A stretch of DNA of 64,000 nt from Nemertoderma westbladi (GCA_032718475.1 JAUCBJ010007329.1:1-64000), one strand, 5' to 3'. Counted from the first letter of the stretch, positions 13,327 through 26,674 are shown. The notes: generated by a model not told the origin, from the sequence alone. Made by a program: numbers and translations.

Positions 13327-16300
13327 AACTACAAGTATGTAACTCATATTTATCGAGAATTGACGGGATATTATTAGTAACTTGTATTTATCGAGAATTG
13401 ACTGTATATTATCTTTAACTTATATTTATCGAGAACTTCTTGGGTATTTTTTATCTATACCGTATGTTTATCGAGAATTGGCTGAATATTATTTACTAGT
13501 AACTTGTATTTATCGAGAGTTAGCTGAATAGTATTTATCACTAACTTATATTTATCAAGCATTGAAAGTATATTATTTATCAGTAACTTATATTTACCGT
13601 GATTTAAGCGGATATTGTTTATCTGTAACTCATATTTATCGAGAATTGACGGGATATTATTTATCAGTAACTTGTATTTATCGAGAGTTAGCTGAATAGT
13701 ATTTATCACTAACTTATATTTATCAAGCATTGAAAGTATATTATTTATCAGTAACTTATATTTCCCGTGATTTAAGCGGATATTATTTATCTGTAACTCA
13801 TATTTATCGAGAATTGACGGGATATTATTTATCAGTAACTTGTATTTATCGAGAGTTAGCTGAATAGTATTTATCACTAACTTATATTTATCAAGCATTG
13901 AAAGTATATTATTTATCAGTAACTTATATTTCCCGTGATTTAAGCGGATATTATTTATCTGTAACTCATATTTATCGAGAATTGACGGGATATTATCTTT
14001 AACTTATATTTATCAAGAACTTCTTGGGTATTTTTTATCTGTAACGTATATTTATCGAGAATTGGCTGAATATTATTTATCAGTAACTTGTATTTATCGA
14101 GAGTTAGCTGAATAGTATTTATCACTAACTTATATTTATCAAGCATTGAAAGTATATTATTTATCAGTAACTTATATTTACCGTGATTTAAGTGGATATT
14201 GTTTATCTGTAACTCATATTTATCGAGAATTGACGGGATATTATTTATCAGTAACTTGTATTTATCGAGAATTGACTGTATATTATCTTTAACTTATATT
14301 TATCGAGAACTTCTTGGGTATTTTTTATCTGTAACGTATATTTATCGAGAATTGGCTGAATATTATTTATCAGTAACTTGTATTTATCGAGAGTTAGCTG
14401 AATAGTATTTATCACTAACTTATATTTATCAAGCATTGAAAGTATATTATTTATCAGTAACTTATATTTACCGTGATTTAAGTGGATATTGTTTATCTGT
14501 AACTCATATTTATCGAGAATTGACGGGATATTATTTATCAGTAACTTGTATTTATCGAGAGTTAGCTGAATAGTATTTATCACTAACTTATATTTATCAA
14601 GCATTGAAAGTATATTATTTATCAGTAACTTATATTTCCCGTGATTTAAGCGGATATTATTTATCTGTAACTCATATTTATCGAGAATTGACGGGATATT
14701 ATTTATCAGTAACTTGTATTTATCGAGAGTTAGCTGAATAGTATTTATCACTAACTTATATTTATCAAGCATTGAAAGTATATTATTTATCAGTAACTTA
14801 TATTTCCCGTGATTTAAGCGGATATTATATTTCTGTAACTCATATTTATCGAGAATTGACTGTATATTATCAGTAACTTGTATTTATCGAGAATTGACTG
14901 TATATTATCAGTAACTTATATTTACCGTGATTTAAGTGGATATTATTTATCTGTAACTCATATTTATCGAGAATTGACGGGATATTATTTATCAGTAACT
15001 TGTATTTATCGAGAGTTAGCTGAATAGTATTTATCACTAACTTATATTTATCAAGCATTGAAAGTATATTATTTATCAGTAACTTATATTTCCCGTGATT
15101 TAAGTGGATATTATTTATCTGTAACTCATATTTATCGAGAATTGACGGGATATTATTTATCAGTAACTTGTATTTATCGAGAGTTAGCTGAATAGTATTT
15201 ATCACTAACTTATATTTATCAAGCATTGAAAGTATATTATTTATCAGTAACTTATATTTACCGTGATTTAAGCGGATATTATTTATCTGTAACTCATATT
15301 TATCGAGAATTGACGGGATATTATTTATCAGTAACTTGTATTTATCGAGAGTTAGCTGAATAGTATTTATCACTAACTTATATTTATCAAGCATTGAAAG
15401 TATATTATTTATCAGTAACTTATATTTCCCGTGATTTAAGTGGATATTATTTATCTGTAACTCATATTTATCGAGAATTGACGGGATATTATTTATCAGT
15501 AACTTGTATTTATCGAGAGTTAGCTGAATAGTATTTATCACTAACTTATATTTATCAAGCATTGAAAGTATATTATTTATCAGTAACTTATATTTACCGT
15601 GATTTAAGCGGATATTATTTATCTGTAACTCATATTTATCGAGAATTGACGGGATATTATTTATCAGTAACTTGTATTTATCGAGAGTTAGCTGAATAGT
15701 ATTTATCACTAACTTATATTTATCAAGCATTGAAAGTATATTATTTATCAGTAACTTATATTTACTGTGATTTAAGTGGATTTTATTTATCTGTAACTCA
15801 TATTTATCGAGAATTGACGGGATATTATTTATCAGTAACTTTTATTTATCGAGAGTTAGCTGAATAGTATTTATCACTAACTTATATTTATCAAGCATTG
15901 AAAGTATATTATTTATCAGTAACTTATATTTCCCGTGATTTAAGTGGATATTATTTATCTGTAACTCATATTTATCGAGAATTGACGGGATATTATTTAT
16001 CAGTAACTTGTATTTATCGAGAGTTAGCTGAATAGTATTTATCACTAACTTATATTTATCAAGCATTGAAAGTATATTATTTATCAGTAACTTATATTTA
16101 CCGTGATTTAAGCGGATATTATTTATCTGTAACTCATATTTATCGAGAATTGACGGGATATTATTTATCAGTAACTTGTATTTATCGAGAGTTAGCTGAA
16201 TAGTATTTATCACTAACTTATATTTATCAAGCATTGAAAGTATATTATTTATCAGTAACTTATATTTACTGTGATTTAAGTGGATTTTATTTATCTGTAA

Positions 16301-16720
16301 CTCATATTTATCGAGAATTGACGGGATATTATTTATCAGTAACTTTTATTTATCGAGAGTTAGCTGAATAGTATTTATCACTAACTTATATTTATCAAGC
16401 ATTGAAAGTATATTATTTATCAGTAACTTATATTTACTGTGATTTAAGTGGATTTTATTTATCTGTAACTCATATTTATCGAGAATTGACGGGATATTAT
16501 TTATCAGTAACTTGTATTTATCAAGAATTGAACTTATATTCTTTATCGGAAACTTATATTTATCAAGAATTGGCAGAATGTTATTTATCAGTAACTTATA
16601 CATTTATCGAGAATTGGCTGGAAATTTTTTATCGGAAACTTATACTGTATTTATCGAGAACTAACTGCATTATTATATTTCAGTAACTTATATTTGTCGG
16701 AAATAGACTGGGTTGGGTTT
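13327..16720. repeat. Minisatellite: 42-bp monomers in a 168-bp higher-order repeat
   Basis: Monomers of the form TTATCAGTAACTTATATTTA plus a variable half are repeated about 80 times. Four monomer types (ending GAGAGTTAGCTGAATAG, AAGCATTGAAAGTATA, GTGATTTAAGCGGATA, GAGAATTGACGGGATA) alternate in fixed order, giving a 168-bp period (for example 13661 to 13829). The edges are more irregular. Because 42 is a multiple of 3, the minus strand stays open over long stretches (up to 286 codons at 14870-15730) as 14-residue repeats around LDKYKLLINNI. There is no promoter, splice or homology support for a protein, so I call it a satellite-like repeat. Confidence 0.95.
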
Positions 16721-16790
16721 ATTTATCTTCAACTTATTGGTAATTGCCGGGTTAATATATACTGTACCAGTAACTTGTAATAAAAAGAAA

Positions 16791-16975
16791 ATTGAAGTAA
16801 ATAATAAAGAGACCAATATTCCGCTGTTTTTAAAAATAAATATTTATTTTGCAAATTTTCGAGTTGGCATTATTCTGAAAAGCTTCGAAAACCTTGTCCA
16901 ACTCGAAAATTTGCGAAATAAATATATCTGTTTTAAAAACAGCGGGATATTTGTCTCTTTATTATTTACGTCAAT
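16791..16975. mobile_element. Palindromic MITE-like element
   Basis: Two arms of about 80 bp (ATTGAAGTAAATAATAAAGA on the left, TCTTTATTATTTACGTCAAT on the right) face each other across a short centre near GAAAAGCTTCGAAAAC. The arms match with only a few mismatches. It interrupts the decayed tail of the minisatellite: CAGTAACTT motifs resume on the far side. Confidence 0.8.
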
Positions 16976-17194
16976 TTAAAATTATTATTATTAATTGACC
17001 GGATCACGCACCCTGCTGTTGTATTTATCTACTTGAGTTTTATAATTTATACAATACCAGTAACTTATATATATATATGGAGATATTAGGTATTATATGA
17101 GGATATTTATTGTCATAATTTAACTGGATAACAATTATTAGGAGCCCGCTCAAAGAACAGGGATAGTTACTGTCAGAAAAAATTGTCAGTGAGG

Positions 17195-17273
17195 GATATA
17201 CTGTATATACTGTATATACTGTATATACTGTATATACTGTATATACTGTATATACTGTATATACTGTATATAG
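17195..17273. repeat. 9-bp microsatellite (TATACTGTA)n
   Basis: About nine perfect copies of a 9-bp unit, followed by CCATCCATCCAT. Confidence 0.9.
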
Positions 17274-17840
17274 CTATCCATCCATCCATATGCTACTGTA
17301 TCTACCCAAATACCGGAAATGCAGTTTCGTACACTTCCTACCTAGCTTTTTTGATTAACTTGTGCAAGTATATTGCTTTGGGGGTTCATAATCGCGTTAC
17401 AAAATTTCAGATCGATTCTATGTGTGGTATTCGATATATTTCGTTTTTTGATATTATTTTGTCGCGAAATTAAATGACAACTGTGGCAAAGGGATACATA
17501 GAGTTGGCTTTAGGGGCATTATTAGGCGCGCAAGACCCATTAGAATGCAGCCCTATTAATTATTAATTAACGGCCCTGTGCTTATAATAATTAAATCAGC
17601 TGGTCTACCATTTAACATCAGTGAGTAACATTATAGATATTCCTATAGAATTCACTGGGAAGAGATATTCATTCAGCTGACCGGGTAATACAGTACATTA
17701 TAATTACTAAGACTTGGCAAGTAAAATACTTCTCTGCAGTTTGGGGGTATCCGCACCAGCTGGTATTTCTATCATTGAGCCTATGGCAATTTCAAAATCT
17801 ATAGTCATGGGGCTATTTTTTTAAATAAAAAAAATACACT

Positions 17841-19622
17841 TTAATAATTTTTTCGAAACATTTTTCCGTATCCTGGGCTTGAACTGCGTCGATTGATATA
17901 ACTTTCATTGACGGACGAGCTATTACTTCGGAGGAGCTCACCTTATACGCAATAAAGATACCGTAGTCGGAATTTCTTCATCAGTCTCAAAGTTTGGATA
18001 AATTTCCTGTTTTAAAGAATGGAATGGACAGCAAAGTTGAGTCTGAATGGTCATATGCATGGCGCCTCCATCAGTACTATATAAATTTAAATATAACTTC
18101 AGAATTAATATACTTCGCGATACGCATTGGCCTACACACAAACACTTAATATCGATAACCTTATATATACGCTGGCTTGGCTTAGTGATTTTCAATGGAT
18201 ATTCTAATATTGTGACTAAGCAATATCAGCGTTAACAAATCGAAGTAAACCAAGTTTGGACAGCTGTTATTACTAGTAAATCTAATAAATAATATCAAGA
18301 ATCAAGTTCAACAAATTTAAATTTTGTGCAAACATCGCAAATTTGGCGGTTGATTTTGTTGAAGTCTTTTAAGTAATAACTATTTACATACTTGTGCGTG
18401 TAAAGTAGCACTTTACAGTGTGATGATCCGAGTGGCTTTGTTAGATGAACGAACGTTAGTGAGTGAGTGAAAATAAAGCCACGAGGATCAGAACACTGTA
18501 AAGTACTTCGCAACAAGTATGTATGTAGTTTTATTCCAAAATGTTAACTTTACGAAATGATTGTATATATTATTATAATTAATAGAAACTGCACAAATTA
18601 AATTAGTTGCTGTATAAATAAATGTAAAAATGACATAAATTATGTTATAATTAAATTAGCTTATATTTATGGTGGCGTTTGGAGCCATGTTATAATAATA
18701 TAGCTAGGCCCTACTGGTTATTAATAGCTATACCCCGGCCTACCGGTAGGTAAGGCAGTAGGATTATCTGGCTGTCAGGCAATAAATATTAAATACCACC
18801 TATTGTTTACATGGTAACCAATGACGACGTTAAGTAATGTCCACTAAGGGGACATTACTTAACGGATAACACCAAATACAATACTAAATGTAGAGGCCAA
18901 TACAATGCTGTAATGTCCTCTAAAGTTGTAAAGTGCTAAATAACAACTCGCTGTTAATACTATTGGCGTTAATTAATGTTACAATATTGGAATAAAATAT
19001 ACTGTATTACACATTGATATGACATGTACAGGTTTTTTTACATCATTGGTATTTTATTATTTTATTAAAGTTGCGACTTTAAATATTTTAGCCGTGACTT
19101 TATAATCAAAGCTTTTTTTTAGATAGGACTAAATTCTATAGAGTCGTCAACAATATTGGTAATGTTTATTTTCAATAAATTTCCCCCAATAATAATTATA
19201 CGAAGAAGAGGTTTAACATTAGTAGGCCTATTCATATATTAAACGTCTATGTCTTTGCAACTACTGTAGTTCATGGATTTCTTAAAAGCATTCAATATGG
19301 CACATAATCACAATCATTAATTAGTTTATTATCATAATTATAAATTATTCTAAATCCTTAATCCTTGCAATAAGTTTCCTTTTCCAGAAAATAGAGAGGT
19401 CATTCTGTATTTCAAATTTCGCGCAATCTCAAATTTCATTTTGTACATATACTGCTATAACGTAAATGTATTTTGCTACAAGCGTTTTAAAAATTTGTCA
19501 CCAATATCTTACCCATTATTATTGCACACTGCTGCTATTCTTGGTCTTTTCGAGGTCAAAACTTTAAACCTCTGTAAATACGTACATACATAAAACCATT
19601 AAGCCATGTCCCGGAATGCAGT
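17841..19622. repeat. Degraded fifth copy (E) of the array unit
   Basis: It is homologous to about 838-2790 of copy A, starting at TTAATAATTTTTTCGAAACA. It has an internal deletion near 17947 and many point changes, including small indels. It lies 4.8 kb from the main array, beyond the minisatellite, and stops at a long G-run. It is clearly older than copies A-D, so the unit existed here before the recent amplification. Confidence 0.85.
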
Positions 19623-19630
19623 GCAATGCA

Positions 19631-19686
19631 GGGGGGGGGGGGGGGGGGGGGGTGGGAGGGGTGTCCTATTGACCCCCCCCCCCCCC
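19631..19686. repeat. Poly-G tract followed by poly-C tract
   Basis: A run of about 22 G is followed within 20 bases by about 14 C, so the two could pair or form a G-quadruplex. It marks the right edge of array copy E. Run lengths in such tracts are unreliable in assemblies. Confidence 0.8.
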
Positions 19687-19689
19687 AAA

Positions 19690-21907
19690 CATTTTGTTGA
19701 CAAATATTAACGAAAACATCTGATTTTTTGTTTGTACGTAGGATTCACTATTCTGTATCAGAACTAAAAAAAAATTGAAAAAATTTACTGGTGTGGTTAT
19801 TTTTCAGCACCAAAATTTAAAGTAGTGAACAATTATAAAAAAATTTAAAAGTTACAATTTTCAGCTAATCCTTTTTCAATACTGGTTCTCTGGGGAGTTT
19901 GTTTCCACTGGAAAATATTTAAAAATGATCTGATTGCTATAATTGGCGGCTTTAGTAATCTTCGTTGAGAAAAAATGAAAAAAACAAGTAACCAGCACTT
20001 TTCAGATTGAACAAAAATTTTTTAATTCATTTATGTCCTGTGGATTTTATTAAAACCGACCAGGTTTGTTTAAAATATTAGACTTAAAAAAATAATTAAT
20101 TCCATAAAATAAATACTGTACTAATAAAATAACAAATCTCGTGGCTCGCCCCACACTATTATTATTTGTGACAGTACAGATATTATTAATTATAGTTATA
20201 TTATTTTAGTTTACTAAAGTAGATTTATTTCAATATTGTGCAATATTATTGTTGTATCAAATCTTAACCGATTGTATAATTATAAATAAAATAACAAATG
20301 GCTATAAACTAAATGTCATAAAGGGAGTCAAATTAGAATGCCAGTTGTAAGGTGGAGTTGTGATGGGGCAGCGATTTACAGGCCAGCCGTGCGAATAACC
20401 ATATATTCATATATGCAGGTTTCCTGCAGAACTTGCAGACGGATGATGGGGTGACCTTCAAGCACCGATGATTGGTGCATAGTTTGTGGTGCTAACCGTC
20501 CGATAAAAAATAAGCAAAACATTTTCCGGTTCGATGATGATTCAAATGAAATACATTTCTAAGGATCCAGATCATTGCAACTCGTATTATTTGGCGTAAT
20601 GTAGCAAATTTTGGTGTAAGCATCAAATATCGTACCCATTACCAAAAAGTACAAGTTTGAGATGTCCAGTGCTGTTTTTATTCATTCCATCGGATTCAGA
20701 ACCGTCATAAACCATTATAACGCTAGAATAACTGATATATATATATATAACCGTATATGTAACTGACTCGATCGAAACATTGGTACACACAAACAGATAT
20801 ACATACCTGCATTCTCCCGACTTAGTACCAGCTCTTAGAGCCTAGCAATAGAGCAAGTTCGACACAACCGCACGGAACGGCTGTGCGTGCAAGTGCGCTC
20901 CAGTCGAGGACGAATCCCACTTCGTTCATAAATGCCCAAACTATTCCGATTACCCCCGTAGTTTGTATAATGTCGATATAACCTATGCGACGATATGATG
21001 GACAAGCCAGGATTTATATCTCGCCTTCTAAAACTTCGGAAAGAAGTTAAATAAAGTGCATTTGAAAACCGTCTTTCCAACACGCGAACTATCCTGCATG
21101 TTTTTGTATGTAATTTGTTATATATTTTAATATGTAATTTGTTGTAAATAAACTAGATTTTGTTGTGTTTTAAAAGGCGCAATTACCAAGACCATGTGAT
21201 ATTTGTAATTTGTATAACCACAGGGCAGGGGCGCACAACAAATGTTTGTCACATGAGTCATATATTCAATTTGTTTGCTGCTAAGAATCAAGGCATACAA
21301 TTACACAACGAATACAAATAAGGGCATGCAATGAAAAATAAACAACTGCGTTAATATATTGTTATATTAAATTACATATAACAATCCCATATAGGGGAGA
21401 GTTTTTAAATGGTGTTACAAGAGGTGTAGTTTAGGATTGCTATATCCAAGGTCTTGGGGAAGGTCCCAAGCAGCAAAGGGCGCACATTATGTGAATCGAA
21501 ATGATGACTCTGCGATGTCGATAGACATGTATTGTTTCCCATAGCAACCGAGTTGACAGCGTCAAGGCCTGAAAAACAAAAATTATGTTATGAATTTCTC
21601 GCGGTTTACTTGTCTGGCTTGTATATAGGCCTCTACTGCATACCTGTCCAAATATATAAAATTATCTACTTAAAAAGTCTGAGTTTGTCTGTGAGGAAAT
21701 TGATGCTACAAATGTTACAATTAATCTTCACGCTGGAAGAAGGAGCTAACCAACTTCCAATGTGGCACCGGAATCTCCAGCTGATAGTCTGAATGGTTGA
21801 AAGGCGCACTTTAAGAAACTGCTGAGTAGCAATATAGAATATCACACTCAAAAATATTGTAGGTATTATCCAAACAAATTCGAGCCAAGAACTAAAAAAT
21901 TTATAAA

Positions 21908-21947
<40 letters not shown>

Positions 21948-22390
21948 GGCGGGACCAGCCATGGCGCATCTCTGTCTTGCATCCTTAAGTGGTAGATCCT
22001 GAAGTGGATTCCTGAAGTGCTAAATGAGTACTGGAGTTTCCTCTGGGGAGGAAAGTTCTGGGGGGACCGCACTGGAAATAAGTCGTCAGACTTTGTGCGT
22101 AATCCCTGGCCTAGCGGCCGAAGAAAATTTACTTTTTTTTTACTTTTTACTTTCGCAGGGTACTTATCTTTACATGACTTGCTGATAAATATAACACACC
22201 AAAAGTGTGGGCTTAGTGCAAAGATAAAATATTTCTGATCTAGATTTAGACTTTCTGAGAAAGTAATGTTCTTCGATAAGAGAACAGTCCCAGAAAGAAG
22301 CACTTTTTGTCGCTAATTTTAATTTACCCCAATTCAATTGTGCTGTCCAAGAGTTTTATGTTTTGCAGGAATTGCACCTAAAAGGCCATC
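19690..22390. other. No recognisable gene; AT-rich spacer
   Basis: No exon, RNA gene or mobile-element end that I can support was found here. It contains a C-run of about 30 at 21914-21943 and scattered TA microsatellites. Short open frames on both strands have no recognisable domains and no matching splice sites. The segment around 20420-20520 has a few Cys codons, but they do not form a recognisable zinc finger. Confidence 0.5.
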
Positions 22391-22394
22391 GAAT

Positions 22395-22740
22395 GCAAAA
22401 TTCGGCCCATGTGAAGAATACCAGAGTTTCTGCCGTTATATTTCACTTTGCAGTTACCCCCATGCGAAGAATACCAGACTTTCTGCCGTTATATTTCACT
22501 TTGCAGTTACCCCCATGTGAAGAATACCAGGTTTTCACCAAAACCACAGGTTACAGAAGGGCTGAATCTAACCAAAACAATAAACGATTACTATCTGTAC
22601 AGGTTATAAGATTAAAATAACGCTATAAAACACTTAATAGAGATAAATTAAAAAAAATAAAAAATCTTCATATATGAAATTCCAATAAAAAGTCGACCGA
22701 AAAGTGAGATCCTGGTATTCTTCACATGGGCGCAAAATTC
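22395..22740. mobile_element. Small TIR element flanked by 9-bp direct repeats
   Basis: CCCATGTGAAGAATACCAG at 22406 is mirrored by CTGGTATTCTTCACATGGG at 22712-22730. The direct repeat GCAAAATTC lies immediately outside both ends (22395-22403 and 22732-22740). The left arm is part of a 53-bp tandem repeat starting at 22408, 22461 and 22514. A copy of the dispersed CAGGTTACAGA...ACCAAAACAATAAAC repeat lies inside at about 22546-22595. It is non-coding. Confidence 0.7.
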
Positions 22741-23097
22741 AATACACGAGGGCAGAACATCTGAATTTCGGTTAAATTAAATTACAGTAGTGACAATAAA
22801 TTATTTCTGACACGTTTTTTTTTTATCAACAACTAATTTATCCTTTTTTTTTTTTAATCTATTAGGGCCTATATTTATAAAACTAGTTTCCGGTAAAAAA
22901 AATTTAATTTCGCACTACCATATCTCCACGCCATTCATTTAGGCCTACTATGTTCAGTATTTCCAGTATGTCATCATTTGGTTGTTCTAGAAAGTTTAAG
23001 AGCATAACTACAAATAATTGCCCACAAATAAATAAAATAAAATTATACATTGTTCATAATTAGCACTTTAAAGTTTTACTGCCCATCCTTTTATTAT

Positions 23098-23155
23098 TTC
23101 CCTGCCATCAGGTCTCGAACTAATAACACAGCACCTGTCGGTCGACTGAGCTAGA
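23098..23155 (-). repeat. Possible tRNA-derived SINE fragment
   Basis: Read on the minus strand, TAGCTCAGTCGACC resembles a pol III A box. About 33 bases later AGTTCGAGACC resembles a B box. The spacing suits a tRNA-like promoter, but I cannot fold a cloverleaf and no acceptor stem is evident, so a degenerate SINE head is more likely than a tRNA gene. Confidence 0.35.
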
Positions 23156-23343
23156 ATTTTGCACTTTCTGTCACAAATTTAGGGATAGAAAGTAGTCGAA
23201 AGATGCACTTTCTTGCTCTGTTTCCGGACTTTTCAGATAAAAATATTTTTTTCACAGGAATGACTCGCTGAGAAAAAATGGCCCGGATTTTCGGCTGGCC
23301 CTAAGGCACGTGCCTTATATGCCTTAAGGTTAATCCGGCACTG

Positions 23344-23364
23344 CCCCCCCCCCCCCCCCCCCCC
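23344..23364. repeat. Poly-C tract
   Basis: A run of about 21 C, just beyond the 3' end of the homeobox gene. Confidence 0.85.
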
Positions 23365-23644
23365 TCCGGGCCATTAAGTAGTAAAATAGCCGGGCTAGAT
23401 AGGAGGGTTTATTGATAATAAAATATGGTTACTTCTACGCGACCAATCCAGTTTCCCCCCTGTCTCCATAGAAAACTTTTGAACCTCGATCTTGGATACA
23501 AGGCAAGTCAGCTGCTGACATATTCTGAATCCGAAAGTGCAAGCATTACTACAATCAAGGAATTAAAGGGCCGTGAAAAAAAATAATCATAGTGTTATCG
23601 AGAAAGATCGACAACATTAAACGTTTGAATTGGAATTGTAGAAT

Positions 23645-23815
<171 letters not shown>

Positions 23816-23938
23816 TTAATAAATGAGTAAAAATAAATTATAAAAGCAAATAACGTATTCACATGTGAAGTACCTTGTCGCACCTAAGTAGGCCTACTGA
23901 ATGTAGACCTAATAGGCCTACTGTAAATTATGTATGTA

Positions 23939-23965
23939 GGGGGGGGGGGGGGGGGGGGGGGGGGG
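23939..23965. repeat. Poly-G tract in homeobox intron 2
   Basis: A run of about 27 G on the plus strand, so C in the transcript. A second, shorter G-run is at 24439-24457 in the same intron. Confidence 0.85.
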
Positions 23966-24797
23966 CTATGTAGTTTTACTACTAGTTACTGTGATACAAA
24001 AATTAAAAAATAATTTGATTTTTTAGTGAATTTCTGAAATTTAAAATTTGAACCCCATGCGAAAGTCAAATTAGTAACTCGTTTGCGCCCTTCATCTTAA
24101 AAACTTCAAAAACAAAACACAGTTAAATGTTATTGCGCAATAATATGTCTTAATTTACAGTTTCCGGTATATTAAGTTTCCAGAAACTCGATAAGTCTGT
24201 CACACAGTTAGTTTATGGATGAGTTCTAGAAACTAAATTAAAAAAATAAAAATAAAAATAAATTTAGACCATTACATATTACATTCTATTTATACATACG
24301 TATTGACTTATTAGGTGTAAACTTATATTCGAGAAGTCCCTGGTTTATGGTAAAGATTGAATATCAGTAAGATTGGTTTGAGATGTCGTCGAGGAAACCA
24401 TTTCACTCATACGACAAGTAACGCATGGAGACAAGGGAGGGGGGGGGGGGGGGGGGGTGAATCAAATCCTTTCCCTGAGAAATAACATTTCGAAATAACT
24501 AACCAATATAATAAACGAAAGTCTATAGCATAGCTTACACTATAAATTTTCGATTGTATTTACCCTGTTGTATCTGGAGTCCAAATCATATCTAATGAAA
24601 ACGACAAAAAGATGTCGTTTTCTTTAATATTTATTCACGCCATGTACTGTATATTACATTATTATAGATTTTTGCTATTTTGTATAGCATATAATAGTCG
24701 TTATAGCTTTTTAAGTAATTTTGGGAATAAATGTAATAATAACACCGCTCCCGCAGTAACATTTCCGTTTTAAAATATGCTGTACTGTAACAACTTA

Positions 24798-25076
<279 letters not shown>

Positions 25077-25449
25077 TCACCACAAGGGAGTTAGTATTAA
25101 ATAAGATAGGTTCTCGGGAGAAGACGGTATATAACATAGTAAACAATTGACCGAACGATGAGTATGGACTACAGTACGAAGGATTGCGAACCAAGAAGAT
25201 TTTCGTGTTTACGCGGAGAAATTCGATAATTTTATTCGAGGAAGATCGATCTTCCTTCCACAATGCGTTTAGATGAACCTGAGATACTGGGTGGAGTGGA
25301 TGAAAAAGTTGAAACAATCGGTCAACAGCCTAGCTGGTTGGTCGAACAGGATGGGCCGCTCAAGACCAATGTCAACCAAACAGAACGGAGGGATATGGAA
25401 GGATTCTCGGGGAATATCGGTCACTCCTCGAGGAGTTTAACCAAGGCGT

Positions 25450-25860
25450 TATGAGCCTTGAGTTTGACCGGTTGGGTGCAATCTTCGCCCTCATCCAACC
25501 TTCGCCCGCGTCCATTCTTCGCCCTCGTCCAAACTTCACCCGGGGGAATCCTTCGCCCGCAAGGCAATCTTCGCCCGCGAGCAACCTTCGCCAAATAAGA
25601 TTTATGTTAGTAACCATTTTAATTACTAAATGAGGGAAAGGAGCAGGTTACAGAGACGGCGTTTTCTAACCAAAACAATAAACGATGTTGTTAACAATTC
25701 AGGGAAAGAAGCAGGTTACATAGACGGCTCTTTCTAAACAAAACAATAATTGTTTAGTGGGCGAAGGTTGCCTGCGGGCGAAGGTTTCCGCTGGGTGATA
25801 GTTGCTCATTTTGAGGGTGAATATTGCTCACGCGCGAAGTTTGCTGCGATTTCAGTTTGA
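25450..25860. mobile_element. Foldback-type element with TTCGCCC repeats (homeobox intron 1)
   Basis: The left part (25480-25590) carries repeated (A/T)CTTCGCCC words separated by 10-20 bases. The right part (25755-25850) carries them inverted (GGGCGAAGG, GCGCGAAG). Between them are two copies of the dispersed CAGGTTACAGA...ACCAAAACAATAAA repeat (25632 and 25702). I cannot define exact ends or a target duplication. It is non-coding despite open frames through the repeats. Confidence 0.6.
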
Positions 25861-26358
25861 CCCACCATTTTAATAATAAATATTTTCCTTTTTTCGAATA
25901 AAATTAGATATTATCCTATAAGTCATAATCTAGCATTTAATTAAATTGCCTCGCACTGACATATTAATAAAGTGCTAATTACAAGTCATGAAGTAAAGTT
26001 AAGTTGTTGTTATTTTAATTAAAATTGTTTTGTACGCAAATAAATCAAGCAAAAAATCCGTAAAACTGTCATAAGGATAAAAATCACTTTCAGAAGAAAA
26101 TCAATTGGAATACCGTTGGAAATACCGTATGTATTAACGATACATAACAAACTGTTTTATAAACAATCACTCTGAATTTGCTTCAGGTAGGCCTACTGAC
26201 TAAACTTTTGCACCCTGAAATATGTCAAATAATTTTGGTGGATAAATTAAGTTACTTGTATTGTCAGCTACCGTTTCCAGGAACCCGTCACGAATTATTA
26301 CTAATTTTAAATTTTATTATTAATTATTACACATATAATTAAGGATTAATTCGCTTAC

Positions 26359-26674
26359 CTGAGAGCACGTGACTGATGAAATTTTCTCGTTTGGAATCAT
26401 TCTGCCGGAGTATACATCCAGCAGCGTTATGATGGAGTAAGCGACCACCAGAACCTGACAGACTATCACGTGATATTCGAGTAGGATTACCAGAACTGGG
26501 CATTCTGTCATGTAGAGTTGGACCATCACTTCTGGACAGATTGTCTTGTAGAATTCTCTCAACACTAAACGACAGAACTGGTTCATCCTCACCGCAGCTT
26601 AAACAATTACTACTGCCTTTGCTTGTTTGAACAACACTAGCTGGCGGCGATGTGTCAACGTTTTTAGACATCAT
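26359..26674 (-). CDS. NKX1/slouch homeobox gene, exon 1 (N-terminus with EH1 motif)
   Basis: This is the first coding exon of an NK1-class homeodomain transcription factor, which would act in the nucleus (in the family: neural and muscle patterning). It starts at the first of two adjacent ATGs, in a CAAAATG context. It encodes 105 residues plus one base and ends at a donor (CTCAG|GTAAGC). At residues 36-42 it has FSVERIL, matching the EH1 repressor motif that recruits Groucho/TLE and sits near the N-terminus of NK proteins. The rest is Ser-rich and low in complexity. Joined with exons 2 and 3 the product is 225 residues, homeodomain at 157-216; vertebrate NKX1 proteins are longer. Assignment to this gene rests on phase compatibility, proximity and the EH1 motif. 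Intron 1 (1.3 kb) holds a TTCGCCC-repeat element. Confidence 0.82.

Noticed and set aside
14870-15730. 286-codon open frame on the minus strand
   Set aside because: It lies entirely in the 42-bp minisatellite; the frame follows from monomer length, with no other gene signal. Kept as a question in the findings, not called as a gene.
13327-16720. CRISPR-like regular repeat spacing
   Set aside because: The repeats are contiguous variants of one monomer without unique spacers, and the genome is eukaryotic.
20430-20560. Cys codons suggesting a zinc finger near 20430-20520
   Set aside because: Spacing does not match a known finger, stops interrupt it, and no exon boundaries fit.
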